64,000 nucleotides of DNA from Micromonospora chersina (GTDB taxonomy: Bacteria > Actinomycetota > Actinomycetes > Mycobacteriales > Micromonosporaceae): contig NZ_FMIB01000002.1 of assembly GCF_900091475.1 (NCBI RefSeq), positions 2,790,001-2,854,000 of the forward strand. The letters are read 5' to 3'. Positions within the stretch are counted from its first letter, which is position 1, and each line of letters starts with the position of its first letter. Of this stretch, positions 1 through 8,047 are shown piece by piece. The translations under genes were made by a program, and so were the position numbers. The notes under the pieces were generated by a model that made no database searches, had not been told where the DNA came from, and saw nothing but the letters and a program-made list of their open reading frames with translations.

Positions 1-76
1 ACACCGCCGGCCGGAGCCAGCCGCCGGACACGTCCGCGTGGTGCGCCTCGCGCAGCGCCGCCGGGGTGTCGGTCAC
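1..76 (-). CDS. VIT1/CCC1-family transporter, N-terminus only (cut by window edge)
   Basis: Only the first 25 codons are in the window. Reading the minus strand from a GTG at 76 gives a peptide containing the stretch [11 protein letters not shown]. This resembles the N-terminal signature of actinobacterial VIT1/CCC1 (vacuolar iron transporter-like) membrane proteins, where it precedes the first membrane helix. The GTG overlaps the map stop codon as GTGA, which implies translational coupling with map just upstream. The identification rests on one short motif recognised from memory. The rest of the protein lies outside the window. Confidence 0.55.
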   Translation of the reverse strand, partial: MTDTPAALREAHHADVSGGWLRPAV

Positions 77-930
77 GGCAGGGTCAGGATCTCGTAGCCG
101 TCGTCGGTCACGACGATGGTGTGCTCGAACTGCGCCGTCCACCGGCGGTCCTTGGTGACCACGGTCCAGCCGTCGTCCCACATGTCGTACTGGTGCGTGC
201 CGAGGGTGATCATCGGCTCGATGGTGAAGGTCATGCCGGGCTCCATCACGTCGGTGGGGCGCGGGCTGTCGTAGTGCGGCACGTAGAGGCCGCTGTGGAA
301 GGACTCGCCGATGCCGTGGCCGGTGAAGTCGCGGACCACGCCGTAGCCGAACCGCTTGGCGTACGACTCGATGACCCGGCCGATGACGTTGATCTGCCGG
401 CCCGGGGCGACCGCCTTGATCCCCCGCATCATGGCCTGGTGGGTCCGCTCGACGAGCAGGCGTGCCTCCTCGCTCACCTCGCCCACGCAGAAGGTGGCGT
501 CGGTGTCGCCGTGCACCCCGCCGATGTACGCGGTGACGTCGACGTTGATGATGTCGCCGTCCTGGAGCACCGTGGAGTCCGGGATGCCGTGGCAGATGAC
601 CTCGTTGAGGCTGGTGCAGCAGGACTTCGGGAAGCCCTTGTAGCCCAGCGTCGAGGGGTACGCGCCGTGGTCGCAGAGGAACTCGTGGACCACCTTGTCG
701 ATCTCGTCGGTGGTCACCCCCGGCTTGCAGTGCTCCCCGGCGAGCTGGGTGGCCTGGGCGGCGAGCCGGCCGGCGATCCGCATCTTCTCGATGGTCTCCG
801 GCGTCTGCACGTGCGACCCGCGCCACTCCTGCGGCCGCTTCTTGCCCACGTACTCGGGACGCGGGATGTGGGCGGGGACCGCTCGCCACGGGGAGAGCGT
901 GCCTGGGGTCAGCGGCGCACGGACGGTCAT
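73..930 (-). CDS. map: Type I methionine aminopeptidase (MapB/MetAP1c-like)
   Basis: Removes the initiator methionine from nascent cytosolic proteins. The protein is 285 aa. All five dimetal ligands are visible with family spacing: D131 (INVDVT), D142 (HGDTD), H205 (TGHGIG), E238 (TIEPM) and E269 (QFEHT), plus the substrate-gating H114 (CHGIP). The roughly 40-residue Pro/Arg-rich N-terminal extension matches the mycobacterial MetAP1c (MapB) subclass, which uses such a linker at the ribosome. The ATG at 930 has no Shine-Dalgarno site but has TAGGCT exactly 6 nt upstream, so a leaderless mRNA is likely. In mycobacteria mapB lies a few genes from dxr-rip1-ispG. Here about 30 kb separate them. 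Confidence 0.97.
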   Translation of the reverse strand: MTVRAPLTPGTLSPWRAVPAHIPRPEYVGKKRPQEWRGSHVQTPETIEKMRIAGRLAAQATQLAGEHCKPGVTTDEIDKVVHEFLCDHGAYPSTLGYKGFPKSCCTSLNEVICHGIPDSTVLQDGDIINVDVTAYIGGVHGDTDATFCVGEVSEEARLLVERTHQAMMRGIKAVAPGRQINVIGRVIESYAKRFGYGVVRDFTGHGIGESFHSGLYVPHYDSPRPTDVMEPGMTFTIEPMITLGTHQYDMWDDGWTVVTKDRRWTAQFEHTIVVTDDGYEILTLP

Positions 931-936
931 GACGAC

Positions 937-942
937 AGCCTA
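937..942 (-). promoter_or_regulatory. Putative -10 element of leaderless map transcript
   Basis: TAGGCT on the minus strand, separated by 6 nt from the map ATG. This spacing places the transcription start on or next to the start codon. No convincing -35 is seen. Confidence 0.45.
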
Positions 943-1012
943 TCGCCGGGCCCCCGGTGACCCCCGCCACGGCCCGCTCGCCCAGGTTGTTGCCGCGCCG
1001 CAAGCGCTGTGC

Positions 1013-1018
1013 CATTGT
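1013..1018 (+). promoter_or_regulatory. Putative -10 element of STAS gene
   Basis: CATTGT ends 6 nt before the GTG at 1025. The gene has no clear ribosome binding site, so a leaderless transcript is plausible. Confidence 0.3.
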
Positions 1019-1024
1019 TGCTCC

Positions 1025-1339
1025 GTGGATCAAGGGGGCGCACCGCCCGTCTTCTCCGCGACCGCGGAGCTCGACGGTGATCAACTGCGCGTCCGCGTGG
1101 CCGGCGAGGTCGACATGGCGACCGCCGACACCATGTACCGGACCGTCCTCGGGGAGTCCGCCCGGCACGTCACGCTCGACCTTCGGTCGGTGACCTTCTT
1201 CGACTCGGCCGCGATCCATGCGCTGGTCCGGCTGGCCCAGCAGTTCCCCGGCACGCTCACCGTGCTGCCGTCCCGGCAGGTCCGCCGGGTGCTGGAGATC
1301 TCCGGCCTGGGCGAGCAGGACTGGCTGGCGCCGGCCTGA
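1025..1339 (+). CDS. STAS-domain anti-sigma factor antagonist
   Basis: A 104-aa single-domain STAS protein of the SpoIIAA/RsbV type. Such proteins bind an anti-sigma kinase when unphosphorylated and so release a sigma factor. The core is visible: strand VRVAGEVDMATAD, then LDLRSVTFFDSAAIHALV, where the Ser of the DSAA loop is the expected phosphorylation site. The GTG at 1025 was chosen because the STAS fold begins just after it; the longer open frame upstream lies antisense to map. It converges on the giant kinase/phosphatase that ends 22 nt beyond its stop. That protein carries both a PP2C domain and an HATPase_c2 domain, so the pair could be a partner-switching module. No cognate sigma factor is in the window. 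Confidence 0.9.
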   Translation: MDQGGAPPVFSATAELDGDQLRVRVAGEVDMATADTMYRTVLGESARHVTLDLRSVTFFDSAAIHALVRLAQQFPGTLTVLPSRQVRRVLEISGLGEQDWLAPA

Positions 1340-1361
1340 GAGCCCGCCGCCCGCCGCGGCC

Positions 1362-4300
1362 TCAGTCCGCCAGCCGGCGGCGCAGGACCAGCTCGGTGCC
1401 GTTCTCCGTGCGGGTCACGCTCATCTCGCCGAGCGCCTGGATCAGCGCCAGGCCGCGACCCCGGAAGCTCGACCCGCTGGACTCCCGCCACCGGCCGCTG
1501 TCGCGGATCGTGGCGGTGACCGTCCGGTCCTCGATGGTGACCTCGACGCCGATCGTCGGCTCGGCCGGGGCGACCGGGTGCTCGATGGCGTTGGCGGCAG
1601 CCTCGGAGATGGCCACCGTGAGGTCGAACAGATCGGTCTCACCGACGTGGTGAGCGACCAGGAAGTCCTCCAGCCGCTTGCGCAGCACGCTGAGCCGCGT
1701 CGGGTCGGCCGGCAGCCGCAGCGCGAAGCGGTTCAGCTCGGTCGCCTCCAGCGCCAGCACCGCCACGTCGTCGTGCCGGGTGCGCCCGGCGACCCGCTCG
1801 ACCACCGCGTCGACCAGATCGGCCACGTGCTCGCCCGGGGTCGCCGCGTCCGCCCGGAGCTCGCCGAGCCCGGCGTCGATACCGGCCTGCCGGTCCTCGA
1901 TCAACCCGTCGGTGTAGAGCAGCAGCCGGCCGCCGGGGGCCAGCTCACCCTCGACGGTCCGGTACGACGTGCCGGGGATCGCCCCGACCGGCGGCCCGAG
2001 CGCCCGGTCGTGCAGGAACACCGCGTCTCCGTCCCGGATCAGCAATGGTGAGGGGTGGCCCGCGCTGGCGTACCGGAGCCGGCCGGTGCGCGGGGAGAAC
2101 CGGAGGCAGACCACGGTGGCGAACGAGCCGCCCTCGGTGGAGCCGACCAGCCGGTTGAGCCGGGTCAGCGCCTCGCCCGGGTCGTAGCCCTCCAGCACGT
2201 ACGCCCGCAGGGCGTTGCGGAGCTGGCCCATCGCGGCGGCGGCCCGCACCCCCTTGCCGACCACGTCACCGATCACCAGCACCAGCTCGTCGTCGGCGGT
2301 GCCGATCACGTCGTACCAGTCGCCGCCGACCTCGACGTCGGCGCTGCCCGGCAGGTAGCGGCTGGCCACCACGGCGCCGGGGAGCTGCGGCAGGGTCCGC
2401 GGCAGCAGGCTGTGCTGGAGGGTGGTGGCGATCCGGTGCTCGGCCTCGTAGAGCTGCGCGTTCTCCAGCCGCACGCCGATCAGCCGGGCCAGCTCGGTGA
2501 GCGCCGCCTGCTCGGCGCCGCCGTCCTCCCGGCGCCAGACGCGCAGCTCACCGAGCTGCTCGCCGGTGGTGCCGACCAGCGGCAGCACCACGGACGGCTC
2601 GGCGGAGACGTCCCCGCCGCCGTCCGCCTCGTAGCGGGCGCCGGTGGCCGTGACCACCACCCGGGCGGCCTCGGCCAGGCTGAGCGCGTGCCGCGCGGCG
2701 ACCCGCACCACCTCGGCGGTCGACCGGGCGGTGTTGATCGCCACGGCGGCGTCGGCGAGCGCCCGCAGCCGGCGGACGATCTGGCCGCGAAGCTGGCCCA
2801 GCTCGACGTTGGCCCGGACCCGCGCGATCAGCTCCTGGCTGGAGAACGGCTTGATGAGGTAGTCGTCCGCACCGACCGCGAGCCCGGCGACCTCCTCGGC
2901 GGCGCCGGCCCGGGCGGAGAGCAGCACGATCGGCACCCCCCGGGTCACCGGGTTGGCGCGCAGCGCGGTGACCAGCCCGAAGCCGTCCAGCCGGGGCATC
3001 ATCACGTCGGACAGCACCAGGTCGAACGGGGAGTCGACGGCCAGCCGCAGCGCCTCCACGCCGTCCGGCACCGTGACCACCTCGTACGACGGGGAGAGCA
3101 GCCGGCTCACGTGCTCCCGCAGGTCGGCGTTGTCGTCGGCGACCAGGACCCGGCCCGCCCCACCCGGCACGCCGACCGGCTCCGGCAGCCCACCCGGCCG
3201 CGCCACCTCGTCGGTCCAGAGCGTCGTCTCCGCGACGTAGAGCCGGGCCTGCTCGGGCTCGCTCAGCGGCACCGGGGCGAGGGCGGCCACCCGGTCGGCG
3301 GGCAGGTGCGCGTACCCGAACGGCAGCCGCACCGTGAAGGCGCTCCCCCGGTCGACGGCGCTGTGCGCCTCGACCGTGCCGCCGTGCATCTCGACCAGTT
3401 CGCGGACCAGGGCGAGGCCGATGCCGGTGCCCTCGTGGGTGCGGGAGCGGGCGCCGGGCACCCGGTGGAAGCGCTCGAACACCTGCGGCAGCTCCGCCGG
3501 CGCGATGCCGACGCCGGTGTCGGCCACCTCCAGCACGGCGACGCCGTCACGGGCGCGGACCCGGACCCGGATCTCGCCCTCGAAGGTGAACTTCACCGCG
3601 TTCGACACCAGGTTGAGGACGATCTTCTCCCACATGTCCCGGTCGACGTAGACCGGCGCGGGCAACGGCGGGCAGTCCACCACCAGGCGCAGCCCGGCCC
3701 GCTCGGTGACCGAGCGGAAGGTGCTCGCCAGCCGTGCGGTGTAGTCGGCCAGATCGGTGGGCTGGTAGCGGGCGGCCAGCCGGCCGGACTCCAGCCGGGA
3801 GAAGTCGAGCACGGTGTTGACCAGCCGGAGCAGCCGCAGCGCGTTGCGGTGCATCATGGCCAGCCGGTCGAGGTACGGGTCGGGCAGGTCGCGGTCGGCG
3901 AGCAGGTCCTCCAGCGGCCCGAGCACCAGGGTGAGCGGGGTGCGGAACTCGTGGCTCACGTTGGCGAAGAAGTTGGTCTTGGCGCGGTCCAGGGCGGCCA
4001 GCTCGGCGGCGCGGGCCCGCTCCTGCTCGTACGCCCGCTGCTTGCCGACGGCCCGGGAGACCTGGGCGGCGACCAGGTCGGCGAAGTGCCGGTAGTCGTC
4101 GGTGAAGGGCAGCCGGCGGGCGACTCCGAGCAGCAGCGCGCCGGCCAGCTCGTTGGTCGCCGTGAGCGGCAGCAGCAGGGCCTGATCGGCGGCGTCCGGC
4201 GGCACCGCGCCGAGCAGGTCGGCGGTGGAGACCCAGCGGGGCTTCTCCGGGGACCCGCCGCGGCGTGGGGGTCCGCCGGCCACCGTTCCGGGGTCCACCC

Positions 4301-5063
4301 CGGCGCAGCCGGCCAGCGCCGGGACCCCGTCCTCGTCGTGCAGCCAGACGGCGCTGAACGGCACGTCGGCCCGGTGCCCGTCGAGCACCTGGGCGACGGC
4401 CCGGCCCAGCTCCACGGTGCTGCGCACGTCGGCCAGCTCGGTGCCCAGCTCGGCCAGGGCGCGCAGCCGGCGCTCGCCGACGACCCGGCCGGTGGTCTCG
4501 TTGACGAAGCAGAACACGCCGCTCACGCTGCCGTCGGCGTCCCGGATCGGGTCGTACGAGACGTCGAAGTAGACGTCCTCCAGGAAGCCGTGCCGGTCGA
4601 GCACGAAGGGATGGTTCTCGCCGCGGTAGGGCACGCCGGTGCGGCGCACCCCGTCGAGCAGCGGTCCGAGCACGTCCCAGGTCTCGGCCCAGTACCGGCG
4701 GGCGGACTGGCCGAGCACCGCCGGGTGCTTGTCGCCGATGGTGGGCCGGTAGGCGTCGTTGTAGAAGGCCAGGTGGTCCGGGCCCCAGAACATCACGATC
4801 TGGGCGCGCGAGGAGAGCATGGTGCTGACCGCGTGGCTGAGCGAGGGGGGCCAGCGATGCGGGGCGCCGAGCGGGGTGGTGGACCAGTCGAAGCCGCGCA
4901 GCCGCTCGCCCATCTCGCCGCCGGCGGCGAACGCCGCGGTCAGCAGTGGAGAGAGTTTCGCCTCCCCGGTCCCCGAGGACGAACGATCGACGTCCCCGCC
5001 CCCCTGGGCCGAGCCCATGCAGCCTCCCGCTTCGGCCATGTCCACGACGACCGGCGCGATCAC
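1362..5063 (-). CDS. Hybrid sensor histidine kinase / response regulator / PP2C phosphatase / anti-sigma kinase, 1,233 aa
   Basis: A multidomain signalling protein with no membrane segment. In order: PAS-like sensor (about 60-195), GAF (about 200-340), HisKA with phospho-acceptor H371 in SHEFRTP, HATPase_c (N-box NLVSNAVKFT near 485-493, G-box DTGVGI), receiver (about 638-755; phospho-acceptor D686 in DLVLSDVMMP, switch Lys in LIKPF), second GAF (about 775-880), SpoIIE/PP2C phosphatase (VGGDWYDV) and C-terminal HATPase_c2 of the anti-sigma kinase type (SEAAANAIEH). It combines a two-component kinase with both enzymatic halves of a partner-switching system. The GTG at 5063 has GGGGA 8 nt upstream; ATGs at 5039 and 5018 are alternatives. 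It converges on the STAS gene, its likely client. Confidence 0.93.
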   Translation of the reverse strand: MIAPVVVDMAEAGGCMGSAQGGGDVDRSSSGTGEAKLSPLLTAAFAAGGEMGERLRGFDWSTTPLGAPHRWPPSLSHAVSTMLSSRAQIVMFWGPDHLAFYNDAYRPTIGDKHPAVLGQSARRYWAETWDVLGPLLDGVRRTGVPYRGENHPFVLDRHGFLEDVYFDVSYDPIRDADGSVSGVFCFVNETTGRVVGERRLRALAELGTELADVRSTVELGRAVAQVLDGHRADVPFSAVWLHDEDGVPALAGCAGVDPGTVAGGPPRRGGSPEKPRWVSTADLLGAVPPDAADQALLLPLTATNELAGALLLGVARRLPFTDDYRHFADLVAAQVSRAVGKQRAYEQERARAAELAALDRAKTNFFANVSHEFRTPLTLVLGPLEDLLADRDLPDPYLDRLAMMHRNALRLLRLVNTVLDFSRLESGRLAARYQPTDLADYTARLASTFRSVTERAGLRLVVDCPPLPAPVYVDRDMWEKIVLNLVSNAVKFTFEGEIRVRVRARDGVAVLEVADTGVGIAPAELPQVFERFHRVPGARSRTHEGTGIGLALVRELVEMHGGTVEAHSAVDRGSAFTVRLPFGYAHLPADRVAALAPVPLSEPEQARLYVAETTLWTDEVARPGGLPEPVGVPGGAGRVLVADDNADLREHVSRLLSPSYEVVTVPDGVEALRLAVDSPFDLVLSDVMMPRLDGFGLVTALRANPVTRGVPIVLLSARAGAAEEVAGLAVGADDYLIKPFSSQELIARVRANVELGQLRGQIVRRLRALADAAVAINTARSTAEVVRVAARHALSLAEAARVVVTATGARYEADGGGDVSAEPSVVLPLVGTTGEQLGELRVWRREDGGAEQAALTELARLIGVRLENAQLYEAEHRIATTLQHSLLPRTLPQLPGAVVASRYLPGSADVEVGGDWYDVIGTADDELVLVIGDVVGKGVRAAAAMGQLRNALRAYVLEGYDPGEALTRLNRLVGSTEGGSFATVVCLRFSPRTGRLRYASAGHPSPLLIRDGDAVFLHDRALGPPVGAIPGTSYRTVEGELAPGGRLLLYTDGLIEDRQAGIDAGLGELRADAATPGEHVADLVDAVVERVAGRTRHDDVAVLALEATELNRFALRLPADPTRLSVLRKRLEDFLVAHHVGETDLFDLTVAISEAAANAIEHPVAPAEPTIGVEVTIEDRTVTATIRDSGRWRESSGSSFRGRGLALIQALGEMSVTRTENGTELVLRRRLAD

Positions 5064-5141
5064 GCCGGTCGTCCCCGGCTACTACCCCGACGGAGGAGCA
5101 ACGTAACGCATGTCGCCGGTCGGACGCTGGTTACCTACGCC

Positions 5142-5888
5142 TCATCCTGACGCAACCGGCGGCCGGGGGCGAGTCGGGCGGGGCGGGGCCGGTGCGGCGC
5201 CGGCCGCGGCGCGGACCAGCGCGGCGACCGGCCGCGGATGGGCGTCGTTCTCCGGGTGCCACTGCACGCCGAGCAGGAAGCGTCGCGCCGGATCCTCCAC
5301 GGCCTCCACGACCCCGTCGTCGGCCCAGCCGGTCACGGCCAGGCCGCCCGGGTCGGCCACCCCCTGATGGTGGTACGAGTTGACCTCGTCCACCCCGGCC
5401 ATCACGGCCCCGGCCAGGCTGCCGTCGGCGAACCGGACGGGATGCGACCCGTACACCCCGGGGGCCGGGCGGTGGCGGTCGTGCCCGACGACGTCCGGCA
5501 GGTGCTGGTGCAGCGAGCCGCCGTAGGCCACGGCGAGCAGCTGCATGCCCCGGCACACCCCGAGCACCGGCAGGTCGGCGGCGAGCGCGGCGGTCAGCAG
5601 CGCCAGCTCCCCGGCGTCCCGGTCCGGGCGGCTCTCGGTGCGCGGGTCGGGCGGCCGGCCGTACCGCTCCGGGCCGACGTCGGCGCCGCCGGCCAGCAGC
5701 AGCCCGTCGAGCACCCGCAGCACGTCGGCGTCGGTGTCGTCCGGGGGCAGGACCACGGCCCGGCCGCCGGCCGCCGTCACCGCCCGGACGTACGCCTGCG
5801 GCACCAGCGCCGCCGGCACGTCCCGCCACACCGCCCAGGCGGCCGGCTCGACGTACGCGGTGACGCCGATCACGGGACGTCGGCTCAT
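5142..5888 (-). CDS. Gamma-glutamyl-gamma-aminobutyrate hydrolase family (class I glutamine amidotransferase fold, PuuD-like)
   Basis: A 248-aa class I glutamine amidotransferase-like hydrolase. The nucleophile elbow is LGVCRGMQ (C112) and the catalytic His-Glu pair is in VQWHPE. Family members cut gamma-glutamyl amides, as in the last step of the glutamylated putrescine (Puu) pathway that releases GABA and glutamate. It is the last gene of a four-gene operon (ligase, aldehyde dehydrogenase, SDR, hydrolase). Its ATG overlaps the SDR stop as ATGA. The family is established by motifs. The substrate is inferred from the neighbours and could be another gamma-glutamylated amine. Confidence 0.87.
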   Translation of the reverse strand: MSRRPVIGVTAYVEPAAWAVWRDVPAALVPQAYVRAVTAAGGRAVVLPPDDTDADVLRVLDGLLLAGGADVGPERYGRPPDPRTESRPDRDAGELALLTAALAADLPVLGVCRGMQLLAVAYGGSLHQHLPDVVGHDRHRPAPGVYGSHPVRFADGSLAGAVMAGVDEVNSYHHQGVADPGGLAVTGWADDGVVEAVEDPARRFLLGVQWHPENDAHPRPVAALVRAAAGAAPAPPRPTRPRPPVASG

Positions 5889-6652
5889 AGGGGTGTGACG
5901 TACGCGCCGGTGATCCCGCCGTCCACCACGAACTGCGCGGCGGTCATGAACGAGGCGTCGTCGCTGGCCAGGAAGGCCACCGCGGCGGCGATCTCCTCGG
6001 GGTTGCCGAACCGGCCCATGGGCACGTGGACGAGGCGGCGGGCGGCGCGCTCCGGGTCCTTGGCGAACAGCTCCAGCAGCAGCGGGGTGGCGACCGGGCC
6101 GGGGCAGAGCGCGTTGACCCGGATGCCCTCCCGGGCGAACTGCACGCCCAGCTCCCGGGTCATCGCCAGCACCCCGCCCTTGCTCGCCGTGTACGCGATC
6201 TGCGACGTGGCCGCGCCCATGAGCGCCACGAACGAGGCCGTGTTGATGATCGAGCCCTTGCCCTGCCGCCGCATGTGTGGGATCGCGTACTTGCAGCAGA
6301 GGTAGACGCTCGTGGTGTTGACCCGCAGCACCCGCTCCCAGGCGTCCAGCCCGGTCTCCAGGATCGAGTCGTCGTCGGGCGGGGAGATGCCGGCGTTGTT
6401 GAACGCCACGTCCACCCGGCCGTGCCGCGCGGCCACCCCGTCGAAGAGGTCGCGCACCGCCGCCTCGTCGGCCACGTCGGCGGCCACGAACTCGCCGGCG
6501 ACCTCGTCGGCGGCCCGCTTGCCCGCCTCGGCGTCGATGTCCACGCAGACCACCCGGGCCCCCTCGGCGGCGAACCGCCGTACGGTGGCCAGGCCGATGC
6601 CGCTGCCCGCCCCGGTCACCACCGCGACCCGGTCCTGAAGCCGTCCCTGCAT
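5885..6652 (-). CDS. SDR-family NAD(P)-dependent oxidoreductase
   Basis: A 255-aa classical short-chain dehydrogenase/reductase. The nucleotide motif TGAGSGIG sits near residue 15, with NNAG, the catalytic Ser in INTASF, and YxxxK as YTASK. The acidic VDID after the second strand favours NAD(H) over NADP(H). AGGAG lies 4 nt before the ATG, and the aldehyde dehydrogenase stop is immediately upstream. It sits inside a gamma-glutamyl amine catabolic operon, so it may oxidise an alcohol or amino-alcohol intermediate. The substrate is not readable from sequence. Confidence 0.9.
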   Translation of the reverse strand: MQGRLQDRVAVVTGAGSGIGLATVRRFAAEGARVVCVDIDAEAGKRAADEVAGEFVAADVADEAAVRDLFDGVAARHGRVDVAFNNAGISPPDDDSILETGLDAWERVLRVNTTSVYLCCKYAIPHMRRQGKGSIINTASFVALMGAATSQIAYTASKGGVLAMTRELGVQFAREGIRVNALCPGPVATPLLLELFAKDPERAARRLVHVPMGRFGNPEEIAAAVAFLASDDASFMTAAQFVVDGGITGAYVTPL

Positions 6653-6653
6653 C

Positions 6654-8009
6654 TCACTCCTCCGTGCTGATGAACACGTTCTTGACGTCGGTGAAGGCGT
6701 GCAGCGCGTCCGGGCCCAGCTCCCGGCCGAGGCCGGAGCGCTTCATCCCGCCGAACGGGGTCCAGTAGCGCACCGAGGAGTGCGAGTTGACGCTGAGGTT
6801 GCCGGACTCGACCGCCCGGGCCACCCGCACGGCGCGGCCCACGTCCCGGGTCCAGATCGAGCCGGAGAGGCCGTACTCGGTGTCGTTGGCCAGGCGGATC
6901 GCATCCGCCTCGTCGTCGAACGGGAGCACCGACACCACCGGGCCGAAGATCTCCTCCCGCCAGTGCCGGTCGGCCGGGGAGTCGGCGAGCAGCACGGTCG
7001 GGGCGTACCAGAAACCGGCGCCGTCGGGGCGGGCGCCGGTGAAGGCGACCTTCGCCCCGTCGACGTACCCGGCGACCCGGTCCCGGTGCCCGGCGGAGAT
7101 CAGCGGGCCCATCTCGGCGGTCTCGGCGGCCGGGTCCTCGACGCGGAACGCCCGCACGGCCGGTTCGAGCAGTTCCAGGAAGCGGTCGTACGCCGATCGC
7201 TGGACCAGGATCCGGGAGCGCGCGCAGCAGTCCTGGCCGGCGTTGTCGAAGACCGCGGCCGGCGCGCTGGCCGCCGCCTTCGCCAGGTCGGCGTCGGCGA
7301 AGACCAGGTTGGCGGACTTGCCGCCCAGCTCCAGCGTCACCCGCTTCACCTGGGCGGCGCAGCCGGCCATGATCCGGGTGCCGACCTCGGTGGAGCCGGT
7401 GAAGCAGACCTTGCGGACCGCCGGGTGGGTGACGAACCGCTCGCCCACCACGCTCCCCTGGCCCGGCAGCACGGTGAACACGCCCTCCGGCAGGCCGGCG
7501 TCGAGAGCCAGCTCGGCGAGGCGCAGCGCGGTCAGCGGGGTCAGCTCGGCCGGCTTGAGCACCACCGTGTTGCCGGCGGCGAGCGCCGGGGCGAAGCCCC
7601 AGCCGGCGATGGGCATCGGGAAGTTCCACGGCACGATCACGCCGACCACGCCGAGCGGCTCGTGGAAGGTGACGTCGAGCCCCCCGGGCACCGGGATCTG
7701 GTGTCCGGTCAGCCGCTCCGGCGCGCCCGCGTAGTAGTCGAGAACGTCCCGGACGTTGCCGGCCTCCCAGCGCGCGTTGCCGATGGTGTGCCCGGCGTTG
7801 CGCACCTCCAGCAGCGCCAACTCCTCCCGGTGCGCGTCGACCACGGCGGCGAACCGCCGCAACAACCGCGCCCGGTCCCCCGGCGCCACCGTTCGCCACG
7901 TCTCGAAGGCGGCCGCCGCCCGCCCGATGGCCGCGTCGGTCTCGTCGAGCGAGGTGGCCGGCACCTCACGCAGCGCCTCACCGGTCGCCGGGTTGATCAC
8001 CTGGGTCAC
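6654..8009 (-). CDS. NAD(P)-dependent aldehyde dehydrogenase (PuuC-like)
   Basis: A 451-aa ALDH superfamily enzyme. Visible motifs are the proton-relay Asn motif VPWNFPMP, the catalytic Glu in LELGGKSAN, the catalytic Cys within GQDCCARS, and the C-terminal PFGGMKRSG. The GTG at 8009 was chosen because the ALDH fold starts directly after it (VTQVINPATGE); the open frame continues upstream but is antisense-type shadow. The protein is slightly shorter than typical 480-490 aa ALDHs. In context it should oxidise a gamma-glutamylamino-aldehyde to the acid that the downstream hydrolase cleaves, as PuuC does for putrescine. The exact aldehyde is inferred. Confidence 0.93.
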   Translation of the reverse strand: MTQVINPATGEALREVPATSLDETDAAIGRAAAAFETWRTVAPGDRARLLRRFAAVVDAHREELALLEVRNAGHTIGNARWEAGNVRDVLDYYAGAPERLTGHQIPVPGGLDVTFHEPLGVVGVIVPWNFPMPIAGWGFAPALAAGNTVVLKPAELTPLTALRLAELALDAGLPEGVFTVLPGQGSVVGERFVTHPAVRKVCFTGSTEVGTRIMAGCAAQVKRVTLELGGKSANLVFADADLAKAAASAPAAVFDNAGQDCCARSRILVQRSAYDRFLELLEPAVRAFRVEDPAAETAEMGPLISAGHRDRVAGYVDGAKVAFTGARPDGAGFWYAPTVLLADSPADRHWREEIFGPVVSVLPFDDEADAIRLANDTEYGLSGSIWTRDVGRAVRVARAVESGNLSVNSHSSVRYWTPFGGMKRSGLGRELGPDALHAFTDVKNVFISTEE

Positions 8010-8047
8010 GCGCCCCACCCTTCTCCTGGCCGACGGGGAGCGCAAGG

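Noticed and set aside
2055..5150. Plus-strand open frame of 1,031 codons opposite the giant kinase gene
   Set aside because: Its protein is repetitive Gly/Val/Arg/His without domains; it is the mirror frame of a real high-GC gene whose catalytic motifs are clear.
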